This document shows, piece by piece, positions 1 through 7,017 of a stretch of 8,334 bases of DNA; the first letter of the stretch is position 1; each line of letters begins with the position of its first letter. Made by a program: the position numbers and the translations under genes. The notes beneath the pieces were generated by a model. That model saw only the letters and a program-made list of their open reading frames with translations, had not been told where the DNA came from and did not search any database. The stretch comes from Thermodesulfobacteriota bacterium (GTDB taxonomy: Bacteria; Desulfobacterota_D; UBA1144; Nemesobacterales; UBA2774): positions 1-8,334 of the forward strand of contig JBCCIH010000107.1 in assembly GCA_039028315.1 (NCBI GenBank), given 5' to 3'.

Positions 1-1343
1 CAGAGCCTCCAAAAGCAGAAGTAAAGCCTCTTTCTATTTCTGAGAAACTCTCTTTGGGATTAGTTGGATTAGGGGTGCTGTTTTTTATAATTATGCTTTT
101 TAACACCCCTCTAAGAGGAACCTGGAGCGGCTTTCTTCTAGCTTACGGCCCGCTAACCATAGGCGGCGCACTTTATTTCTGGCTGAGCTATAAAAACACT
201 GAGCCCGGAATTAAAAACGACGGGAACTATTTTAGAAATATTACATCAAGAGGCTCCCTTGGATGGATCGCAGGGATACTCATGACCGGTTTTTATGTAA
301 TTCTCTATTGGTGGCCAGAGTATCTTGAAGGCGGCATTAGACTTTTAGACCCTCATGCAAACCTCATAAAAGGACAGCCTGCCGATCACTGGTTTCTCTA
401 TGGATTCATTTATACGCTTGCAGTTCTTGTATTCGGCGTGCGCATGCTTATGAAATACCGAGGAAACCGCTATCAGCAGATTAGAACGACGTCTGTTATG
501 ACGGTACAGCTTGGATTTGCATTTCTAATCCCAAATATACTAGTACTTTTTAATCAGCCAGAATTCTATTTCTCATACTTTTGGCCGCTGAAATATGACT
601 ACCTATTTCCAAGCACGATAAGTTATCTGACATCAAGCTCAGCAGGGCTTGGAGTGTTTTTGGTCTTCTGGGGAATAGTTATGAGTTTTATTGCCGTGCC
701 CGTGCTCACGTATTTCTTTGGCAAACGCTGGTATTGCTCATGGGTATGCGGATGCGGCGGATTGGCAGAGACTATGGGTGACCCATGGAGGCAGCTCTCA
801 GATAAGTCAGTGAGAGCATGGAAGATTGAGCGCTGGATGATACACAGCGTTCTGGTTTTTATTGTCATCGTTACAGCTGCTCTATGGATAAACTCATTTA
901 CCCAGGGGAAGGTTCTGGGTGAATTCTCAGGCTCAGCAGCAAAGTGGTACGGCTTTTTTATTGGCGCAGTTTTCTCTGGTGTGGTTGGTGTTGGATTCTA
1001 TCCGCTAATGGGAAGCAGGGTTTGGTGCAGGTTTGGGTGTCCGTTAGCCGCCGGACTTGGAATAATTCAGCGATATTTCTCACGCTTTAGAATCACCACA
1101 AACGGCGGGCAGTGTATGTCCTGCGGCAACTGCTCGACTTACTGCGAGATGGGTATTGACGTAAGAGCATATGCTCAAAAAGGCATGAACATAATACGAG
1201 CGTCATGTGTAGGTTGCGGTGTTTGCAGCGCAGTCTGCCCAAGAGGAGTACTCAAGCTTGAGAACGGAAAAACCTATGCTGATAGGTTTGAAGGCTCTGC
1301 AAGACCTGTGCAGGCATTTATAGATTCGCTAAAGCACCTTTAG
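1..1343 (+). CDS. Membrane-bound polyferredoxin (NapH/NosR-like 4Fe-4S protein), 5'-truncated
   Basis: This is probably an inner-membrane electron-transfer protein that passes electrons between a membrane or quinone partner and a redox enzyme; the partner is unknown. The frame is open from the window's first bases (first full codon at 3). The TTG at 54 lacks a convincing ribosome site and sits at the edge of the first membrane segment, so the true start lies upstream. Numbering from that TTG, about eight hydrophobic segments fall near residues 1-17, 26-46, 69-90, 113-132, 146-166, 198-224, 263-284 and 300-322. Cysteine motifs follow segments six and eight: C228-x3-C232-x-C234, and C325-x3-C329-Pro. 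The C-terminus has two ferredoxin-type sites, C354/C357/C360/C364 and C385/C388/C391/C395-Pro, enough for two 4Fe-4S clusters. This resembles the NapH/NosR/CcoG group, although the first membrane motif departs from CxxxCP. Related proteins may carry an N-terminal flavoprotein domain, which would lie outside the window. The family call is good; the exact function is not known. Confidence 0.85.
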   Translation, partial: EPPKAEVKPLSISEKLSLGLVGLGVLFFIIMLFNTPLRGTWSGFLLAYGPLTIGGALYFWLSYKNTEPGIKNDGNYFRNITSRGSLGWIAGILMTGFYVILYWWPEYLEGGIRLLDPHANLIKGQPADHWFLYGFIYTLAVLVFGVRMLMKYRGNRYQQIRTTSVMTVQLGFAFLIPNILVLFNQPEFYFSYFWPLKYDYLFPSTISYLTSSSAGLGVFLVFWGIVMSFIAVPVLTYFFGKRWYCSWVCGCGGLAETMGDPWRQLSDKSVRAWKIERWMIHSVLVFIVIVTAALWINSFTQGKVLGEFSGSAAKWYGFFIGAVFSGVVGVGFYPLMGSRVWCRFGCPLAAGLGIIQRYFSRFRITTNGGQCMSCGNCSTYCEMGIDVRAYAQKGMNIIRASCVGCGVCSAVCPRGVLKLENGKTYADRFEGSARPVQAFIDSLKHL

Positions 1344-1400
1344 TGAATTAGTACTATTCTATTGATCAGACTTACAAAACCAATTAGAATCCAAGCATAA

Positions 1401-3815
1401 ATGGATGAAAGTATTCAAGTAGCAATTCCCATACCTGGGGAGGAGTCTTATTCCTACAGTGTCCCTGAACATCTTAAAGATGGAATTAAACTGGGCAAGA
1501 GGGTATTGGTCCCCTTTAGAAATAGACGCTCTATTGGTTTTATTGTGGGAATAGGCGGTGCACCCCCTGATATAAAATTAAGAGACATTTTAGATGTAAT
1601 TGATGAGCAGCCGCTTTTTGATGAAAAAAGACTAGATTTTTTAAAGTGGGTCTCTAATTACTACATCAGCTCTTTAGGTATTGTTCTAAAAGCAGCACAC
1701 CCTGGGGGTTTGGGAGTTAGTCTTAAAAGGCTCATACGCATTACCCAAAACGGACTAAATGCAATCTCAGACCACCGTCTGACAGATCATGAAGAAGTTG
1801 TACTCAACACAATAAAAAATTCAGAAGAAATAACATCTCAGAAGCTGCTCAATTTAGTAGAAAATACTTCAAATGAGCTTTTAAATTCCTTAAAGAGAAG
1901 AAGCCTTATTGAATTCAAATATGAATTAGAGTCAGATGCAAAAGTTAAAACTGAAAAAATAATAGTTGCCGAAGATGGTGCAACTTTAGACAGCAAACTT
2001 CTTGCCAGAAAGCATGCAAAATCCCAGATACTGGAATATGTTTTAACTCATAGAAAGGTGTCCCTTTCAGATTTAAAAGAGTTATTTGGAAATGTGAGCG
2101 CTCACCTGCCATGGCTTGAAGAAAAAGCGTTTGTAAGGATTGAGCATAGAGAAGTTCAAAGAGATCCTTTTTCTCATATTGATTTATCTGACGATACTAA
2201 GCACAAATTGACGCTTGATCAAGATATTGCATGCAAAAAGATACTGGAATCTGTCGACAGCGAGCAATACTCACCGTTCCTACTTCACGGCGTAACCGGA
2301 AGTGGCAAGACCGAAGTTTATCTGCAAGTTATTAAAGAGGTGATCAATAAGGGTAAAGAAGCTCTTGTTTTAGTGCCTGAAATCTCTTTAACCCCTCAGC
2401 TTGTTAAAAGATTTAGGGCCAGATTTGGAAATAATGTCGCCGTTATACACAGCGCACTTTCGGAAGGTGAGAGATTTGATGCCTGGCGGTTGGCAAGCAG
2501 GGGAGAAGTTAAAGTGGTAATAGGTGCTAGATCAGCCATTTTTGCCCCGCTAAAGAACTTAGGAATTATCATTATTGATGAAGAGCATGAGTCCAGCTAT
2601 AAGCAAGAAGAGTCCCCGGCCTACAATGCAAGAGATCTTGCACTTGTTCTAGGCCGTATGACGGGGTCAGTCGTTGTCTTAGGCTCCGCAACTCCATCGG
2701 CCGAATCATACAGTAATGCTATGAAGAATCGCTACACTTATCTATCTCTTCCACTTAGAGTTGAGGATAAATCACTTCCAAAGATTGAAGTTGTAGATAT
2801 GAAAAATGAGCAGGTCACTGTATTTTCTGAAGCCCTTAAACGCTCTCTAATCTCAAATTTTGATCAAGGCAAACAATCTATTTTATTTCTCAACCGTAGG
2901 GGCTATTCAGGACTCCTGATATGCCATTCGTGCGGGGAGATTCTAAAGTGCCCTAACTGCACAGTATCGATTACTTATCACCAAGAGGATAATTCAATTA
3001 AATGCCATATGTGCGGGCTCTCTGAAAAATCTGTGCCGGATTGCTCAAAGTGCGGGGGCAATTTTAGAGCGCTTGGCATAGGGACCCAGAAGGTTGAGGA
3101 AGAGGTAACAAGACTTTTGCCTGGTGCCACAATTGCAAGAATGGACAGAGATACTGCTGCCGGAAAGAACAAGCTTTTAAGGCTTTACTCGCGGCTTGAG
3201 AAGGGTGAGATAGATGTGCTTATTGGAACGCAGATGGTTGCAAAGGGGCATGATCTTCCGGGAGTCACGTTAGTAGGAGTAATCTCTGCCGATATATCGC
3301 TCGGAATTCCTGATTTTAGATCAGGAGAGAGAACCTTTCAGCTCGTAACCCAAGTTGCAGGACGCTCTGGCAGGGGCGATCATCCGGGTAATGTAGTTGT
3401 TCAAACCTTCAATCCGGATCACCCAAGTATTATTTTCGCAACACATCAAGACAGTGTCGGATTTCTAAAAACGGAGTTAAAACTTAGAGAGGCGCTCTCA
3501 TATCCCCCATATTCAAGATTAGTTAGCATTAGATTCTCAGGCAGGTTCGAGGATGAAACCCAGCGGGTAGCTTCTGAGGCGGGAAATTTAGCAAAAAGAA
3601 TGTCATCAAAGCTTCCCTTGGATACTCTAGAAATTATAGGTCCATCAGTTTGCCCAATATATAAAATTCGAAACCGATTTCGTTTTCAAATGTTGCTTAA
3701 GTCCTCAAATACATCTGTACTTCACAGTTTCTCTAAAAAGTTGATAGCTTCAATATCTAAGATCTCCTCAGGTGTTAGGTGCTCAGTTGATGTTGATCCC
3801 TATTATTTTAGTTAA
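1401..3815 (+). CDS. priA: Primosomal protein N' (replication restart helicase PriA)
   Basis: PriA is a superfamily 2 3'-to-5' DNA helicase that recognises stalled or collapsed forks in the cytoplasm and starts reloading of the replicative helicase. The 804-residue protein is complete (E. coli PriA is 732). Residues 1 to about 105 match the N-terminal 3'-DNA-end binding domain, and about 110-260 look like a winged-helix/linker region, somewhat longer than in E. coli. Helicase motifs are intact: Walker A GVTGSGKT at 297-304, DEEH at 393-396, GSATPS at 428-433, IGTQMVAKGHD at 608-618 and QVAGRSGRG at 651-659. Eight zinc-binding cysteines lie between the two helicase lobes at 508, 511, 517, 520, 535, 538, 548 and 551, enough for the usual two zinc ions. 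An in-frame TAA immediately precedes the ATG, so no earlier start is possible, and the N-terminus (VAIPIP, then YSVPEHL) is where the family normally begins. No clear Shine-Dalgarno site precedes it. Confidence 0.97.
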   Translation: MDESIQVAIPIPGEESYSYSVPEHLKDGIKLGKRVLVPFRNRRSIGFIVGIGGAPPDIKLRDILDVIDEQPLFDEKRLDFLKWVSNYYISSLGIVLKAAHPGGLGVSLKRLIRITQNGLNAISDHRLTDHEEVVLNTIKNSEEITSQKLLNLVENTSNELLNSLKRRSLIEFKYELESDAKVKTEKIIVAEDGATLDSKLLARKHAKSQILEYVLTHRKVSLSDLKELFGNVSAHLPWLEEKAFVRIEHREVQRDPFSHIDLSDDTKHKLTLDQDIACKKILESVDSEQYSPFLLHGVTGSGKTEVYLQVIKEVINKGKEALVLVPEISLTPQLVKRFRARFGNNVAVIHSALSEGERFDAWRLASRGEVKVVIGARSAIFAPLKNLGIIIIDEEHESSYKQEESPAYNARDLALVLGRMTGSVVVLGSATPSAESYSNAMKNRYTYLSLPLRVEDKSLPKIEVVDMKNEQVTVFSEALKRSLISNFDQGKQSILFLNRRGYSGLLICHSCGEILKCPNCTVSITYHQEDNSIKCHMCGLSEKSVPDCSKCGGNFRALGIGTQKVEEEVTRLLPGATIARMDRDTAAGKNKLLRLYSRLEKGEIDVLIGTQMVAKGHDLPGVTLVGVISADISLGIPDFRSGERTFQLVTQVAGRSGRGDHPGNVVVQTFNPDHPSIIFATHQDSVGFLKTELKLREALSYPPYSRLVSIRFSGRFEDETQRVASEAGNLAKRMSSKLPLDTLEIIGPSVCPIYKIRNRFRFQMLLKSSNTSVLHSFSKKLIASISKISSGVRCSVDVDPYYFS

Positions 3816-3847
3816 TGCCTGATTAATAGAAATCATACAGTTTATGG

Positions 3848-3864
3848 TAAAATCTATATATAAG
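3848..3864 (+). promoter_or_regulatory. Possible promoter -10 region in AT-rich gap after priA
   Basis: The 78-base gap between priA and the small basic gene is strongly AT-rich. It contains TAAAAT at 3848-3853, a five-of-six match to the sigma-70 -10 box, followed by a TATATA run at 3855-3862. No good -35 hexamer lies 16-18 bases upstream; TTAATA at 3823-3828 is the nearest candidate and is spaced slightly too far away. The location would suit a promoter for the small gene, glnE and the phosphatase gene, but the match is weak and such motifs arise by chance in AT-rich DNA. Confidence 0.25.
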
Positions 3865-3880
3865 TGTTTAAAAAATTATC

Positions 3881-3886
3881 GGGGAG
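3881..3886 (+). promoter_or_regulatory. Ribosome binding site that fixes the start of the small basic gene
   Basis: GGGGAG lies 7 bases upstream of the ATG at 3894, a good Shine-Dalgarno match and spacing. It falls downstream of the in-frame GTG at 3864, which has no such site, so it favours the ATG and a 104-residue product. Confidence 0.75.
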
Positions 3887-3893
3887 ATTGTTC

Positions 3894-4208
3894 ATGGCCA
3901 GAAAGCAAAGCAGTAGGTCAAAGAAAAAGACTGAACCACAAGTTGATCTTAGCGATTTAACGAAAGCAGGTGAGCATTTTATTGCAAGTGCTGCTGAGTT
4001 TGTTGTGGGCGCTGGTTTTGCGATGAAAGGAGCCAAAAATCTCATGGATAATGAAGAGGGGAGGCAGTTTTTAAGAGATCTGCCTTCTAAGGCTGCTGAA
4101 AAAGGTTTTGAGTTTCTCACTGAAGTAACTGAACAGATAAAAGAGAAAGAAAAAAGAAAATCTAAAAGAACAAGCCGGAGCAGAAGTAGGAAGATAGAAG
4201 TTGAATAA
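3894..4208 (+). CDS. Small basic hypothetical protein, 104 residues
   Basis: I do not recognise this protein. The ATG at 3894 is chosen over an in-frame GTG at 3864 because GGGGAG sits 7 bases before it. The product has three parts. A basic N-terminus (residues 1-12, six Lys/Arg) is followed by a central region of about 70 residues that looks helical and includes an Ala/Gly-rich, moderately hydrophobic stretch (AEFVVGAGFAMKGAKNLM). The C-terminus is a very basic tail (residues 82-104, 11 Lys/Arg) with alternating Ser-Arg at 94-99. There is no signal peptide and no convincing membrane helix, so it is probably cytoplasmic. The basic ends could bind nucleic acid or another polyanion, but that is only inference from composition. 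Its last 8 bases overlap the start of glnE, which implies coupled translation. The clear ribosome site and the overlap with a real gene support a genuine gene. Confidence 0.75.
   Translation: MARKQSSRSKKKTEPQVDLSDLTKAGEHFIASAAEFVVGAGFAMKGAKNLMDNEEGRQFLRDLPSKAAEKGFEFLTEVTEQIKEKEKRKSKRTSRSRSRKIEVE
4188..4193 (+). promoter_or_regulatory. Ribosome binding site for the TTG start of glnE
   Basis: AGGAAG ends 7 bases before the TTG at 4201 and lies inside the coding sequence of the small upstream gene. An in-frame TAG at 4195-4197 rules out any earlier glnE start, so this site supports TTG initiation by ribosomes already translating the upstream gene. Confidence 0.65.
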
Positions 4209-6981
4209 AGTTTTACCCAATCCTGAAAATGCCATAACTGTCCTAGAGCGCTATAAAGATCAACATAAGAGAATATCGTCTAAAAAGTCCCAAATACTAG
4301 AGATATTATCTTCTTATAGCTGCTTTCTTGGTAGGGCAATACTCACAGATCCCTATATTTTAGAATATCTAAATAAACCAAAAAACATTAAGAATAAGAA
4401 ATCTTCATCTGAATTTATTAATGAAATTGACTTGATCAGAACTGGCGCAGAATCTGAGACTGATCTGAGTTCAAAACTAAGACAATATAAATACAGAGAA
4501 TTTTCCCGGATTATATACAGGGATATAGCGGATCTTTGTCCTTTCAGAGACACAATGGAAGAACTATCAGATCTAGCCAGCGCTATTATTGAAGCTGCGT
4601 TTAGGTATTACAGCGATGAGTTGGATATTAAGTCGTGTGGTCAGTTTGTAGTGCTTGGAATGGGAAAACTCGGAGGTAGGGAGCTAAATCTTAGCTCTGA
4701 CGTGGACCTAATTTATCTCTACCGTGACAAAGGAGATCCAGACCCCTTTTTCAAACTAGCTGAGAAAGTTACAAAACTACTAAGCGCTGTTACTGAAGAT
4801 GGGTTTTTGTATAGAGTTGATCTTGGGCTTAGGCCGGGAGGAAGTAAAAGCGCAATAGCAGTTCCCATTGAAGGCGCAGTGGAACATTATTTTTATTGGG
4901 GAGATACATGGGAAAGAGCGGCAATGATCAAGGCAAGACCAATAGCAGGGGATTTATCCCTTGGTTATGAGTTTATTAATGAGATTGAGCCATTTGTTTA
5001 CAAGAAATTCTTGGATTATCAGTCAATAGAAGAGCTTAAAGATATGAAAACCAAGCTCGACAAGTTGCAAAAAAAACGAGATGTAAAGCTTGGAAAGGGC
5101 GGCATTAGGGAGATTGAATTTTTCATACAGGCCCTTCAGCTAGTAAATGCAGGAGAGATTCAGGGCATAAGAGAGATTAACTCTCTATTAGCACTGCAAA
5201 AATTAAATGAGCTAAATATAATCGATCAAGAAATTTTTGAGTCCCTAACTTCTTCTTATATATTTCTTAGAAAAGTGGAACATTACATACAGCTGGTTGA
5301 TGAAAGGCAGACCCATAAACTACCTTCATCTGCAGAGGATCTAGAGATATTGGCCAAACGATGTGGGTTGGGTTCAAGAGAGGAGTTTGAGAAACTCTAT
5401 AACGAAACAACTTCAAATGTCTCAAATATCTATAACCATCTTTTCTACGAGCCTTCACAAAAAACTGAGGAAGTCGGTAAGGAGTTTTGGGAGCTCGCAG
5501 ATTTTCTTACCTCAGGCAATATTGAAGAGGAGCAGGCGCTTGAGAACCTAAGTGCTCTTGGATTTAAAAACCCTGCAAGTGCAATAGATATATTCTCAAA
5601 GTTGCTTGATCCAAGATTGGGCGGACTCACTCAAGCTGGAAAGCTTACAACCAAAAAGGTTATTCCCGCATTTCTGGGTGAGATACTAAAATCATATGAT
5701 CCAGACTCGTCTTTGGTGAATCTTGAAAGGTTTATTTCTGGCATTGGATGGCGCTCGTCAATATATTCAGTGCTTCTGGAAAACCCTGATATTATTATCC
5801 TTTTAGCAAAACTTTTCTCTACAAGCGGTTATCTCTCAAATTTCCTTATCCGCCATCCTGAGTACTTAGATGTCATTACTTTAAAAGACGTTAGGACGGA
5901 GTTTGGCTCTAAAGAAGAGATGCTCAAAGCTCTTGAGCTGGCTGTGGGTGAGGCCCAAGATTATGAAGACAAGCTCGATGCGATACGAAAATTTAAGCAT
6001 GTTGAAACTCTTAAGATTTGTCTTAGAGATTTAAATGGAGAGGTTGATCCATTTTATGTTGGAAAGTATTTATCAATCCTTGCAGAAGCAGTGCTAGAAG
6101 TTGGTCTGGAGGTGGCATGGGAAGAAATCACTGGCGGCAAAAAGAGTAAAAATAAAAAAATGCAAATGCTGGTTTTAGGTATGGGCAAGCTTGGCGGTCA
6201 TGAAATGAGCTATAATTCTGATCTTGATGTTATTTTTATTTATGAAGCAAAAGATCACGAGTTCTATTCTAAACTCGGACAAAAAGTTATATCTGTTCTA
6301 TCGGTTCCGACGGGGGAGGGTTTTGCCTATAAAATTGATCTGGATCTAAGGCCCTCAGGCAGATCGGGCGCTCTTGTGACATCATTTGATTCTTTTAAGC
6401 AATATCATAAGGCCAGTGCTCAAATATGGGAAAGACAAGCCCTAATTAGAGCTGCTGTGGCTGCGGGCGATAAGAAGCTAGGAGAGAAGGTGATCAAGAC
6501 TGCTCAGCAGATTGTATATTCACAGCCATATCCCAAAGGCTTTTATAAAGAAATAGACCGTCTTCGCTCCAGGATGGAAAAAGAGTTAGCAAAAGAGTCT
6601 TCTAGTAAGCGCAACATTAAAACCGGTAAGGGCGGCACAGTAGATATAGAGTTTCTTGTGCAGATGCTTCAGTTAAAATATGGCAATAAACATAAAGATA
6701 TACGTGTGCCTAATACTTTAGATGCGCTTGAAGCGCTTAAAACAGACGGAATTATCAAATCCAAAGACTATGAAGTTCTAAAGGAAGGGCTATATTTCCT
6801 AAAGAAAATGGAAAATCTTTTAAGACTTTTACATGATAGATCAATTAATGAGCTTTATGAAAGCGATTTTGAAAAATTAGCCTCTGAGCTAAGTATGAAA
6901 AAAGATGGAAAGAAATTAAAAGAGAAATACATTTCTAAAACAGACAACATTAGAGAGATATATGACAAATATTTTAAATAG
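4201..6981 (+). CDS. glnE: Bifunctional glutamine synthetase adenylyltransferase/adenylyl-removing enzyme
   Basis: GlnE attaches AMP to a tyrosine of glutamine synthetase to switch it off, and removes it by phosphorolysis to switch it on, in response to PII protein and glutamine. It acts in the cytoplasm. The 926-residue protein matches the usual length (E. coli 946). It carries two nucleotidyltransferase domains. The N-terminal, adenylyl-removing half has GMGKLGG at 153-159, metal-binding D167 and D169, and a third aspartate in VDLGLRP (D207). The C-terminal, adenylylating half has GMGKLGG at 660-666, D674 and D676, and IDLDLRP (D713/D715). Each is followed by a helical domain with the shared GKGG..(D/E)IEF signature, at 298-307 and 809-818, showing the ancient internal duplication. 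All expected catalytic aspartates are present, so both activities are probably intact. Translation starts at TTG: an in-frame TAG lies just upstream and the next ATG is far inside the protein. It overlaps the preceding small gene by 8 bases. Confidence 0.96.
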   Translation: MNKVLPNPENAITVLERYKDQHKRISSKKSQILEILSSYSCFLGRAILTDPYILEYLNKPKNIKNKKSSSEFINEIDLIRTGAESETDLSSKLRQYKYREFSRIIYRDIADLCPFRDTMEELSDLASAIIEAAFRYYSDELDIKSCGQFVVLGMGKLGGRELNLSSDVDLIYLYRDKGDPDPFFKLAEKVTKLLSAVTEDGFLYRVDLGLRPGGSKSAIAVPIEGAVEHYFYWGDTWERAAMIKARPIAGDLSLGYEFINEIEPFVYKKFLDYQSIEELKDMKTKLDKLQKKRDVKLGKGGIREIEFFIQALQLVNAGEIQGIREINSLLALQKLNELNIIDQEIFESLTSSYIFLRKVEHYIQLVDERQTHKLPSSAEDLEILAKRCGLGSREEFEKLYNETTSNVSNIYNHLFYEPSQKTEEVGKEFWELADFLTSGNIEEEQALENLSALGFKNPASAIDIFSKLLDPRLGGLTQAGKLTTKKVIPAFLGEILKSYDPDSSLVNLERFISGIGWRSSIYSVLLENPDIIILLAKLFSTSGYLSNFLIRHPEYLDVITLKDVRTEFGSKEEMLKALELAVGEAQDYEDKLDAIRKFKHVETLKICLRDLNGEVDPFYVGKYLSILAEAVLEVGLEVAWEEITGGKKSKNKKMQMLVLGMGKLGGHEMSYNSDLDVIFIYEAKDHEFYSKLGQKVISVLSVPTGEGFAYKIDLDLRPSGRSGALVTSFDSFKQYHKASAQIWERQALIRAAVAAGDKKLGEKVIKTAQQIVYSQPYPKGFYKEIDRLRSRMEKELAKESSSKRNIKTGKGGTVDIEFLVQMLQLKYGNKHKDIRVPNTLDALEALKTDGIIKSKDYEVLKEGLYFLKKMENLLRLLHDRSINELYESDFEKLASELSMKKDGKKLKEKYISKTDNIREIYDKYFK

Positions 6982-7017
6982 AGCTTCAAAGCTAAACAAT
7001 CTATTACTGGTGGAGCT

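Noticed and set aside
54..56. TTG as the true start of the polyferredoxin
   Set aside because: The frame is open to the window edge, there is no clear ribosome site, and the hydrophobic segment begins at once, so the gene more likely starts upstream.
623..868. Minus-strand open frame of 81 codons within the polyferredoxin gene
   Set aside because: It lies wholly opposite conserved membrane and cysteine-motif codons and its product looks like low-complexity antisense translation.
3854..4120. Minus-strand open frame of 88 codons opposite the small basic gene
   Set aside because: The + strand frame has a good ribosome site and couples to glnE; the reverse frame has neither support nor a recognisable product.
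4651..6240. Repeated GMGKLGG-(S)DxD segments seen as a possible recent repeat
   Set aside because: The two copies are the normal duplicated nucleotidyltransferase domains of GlnE and have diverged well at the DNA level.
6982..6996. Short inverted repeat AGCTT/AAGCT after the glnE stop
   Set aside because: A 5-base stem with a 2-base loop and no following T-run is too weak to be a terminator.
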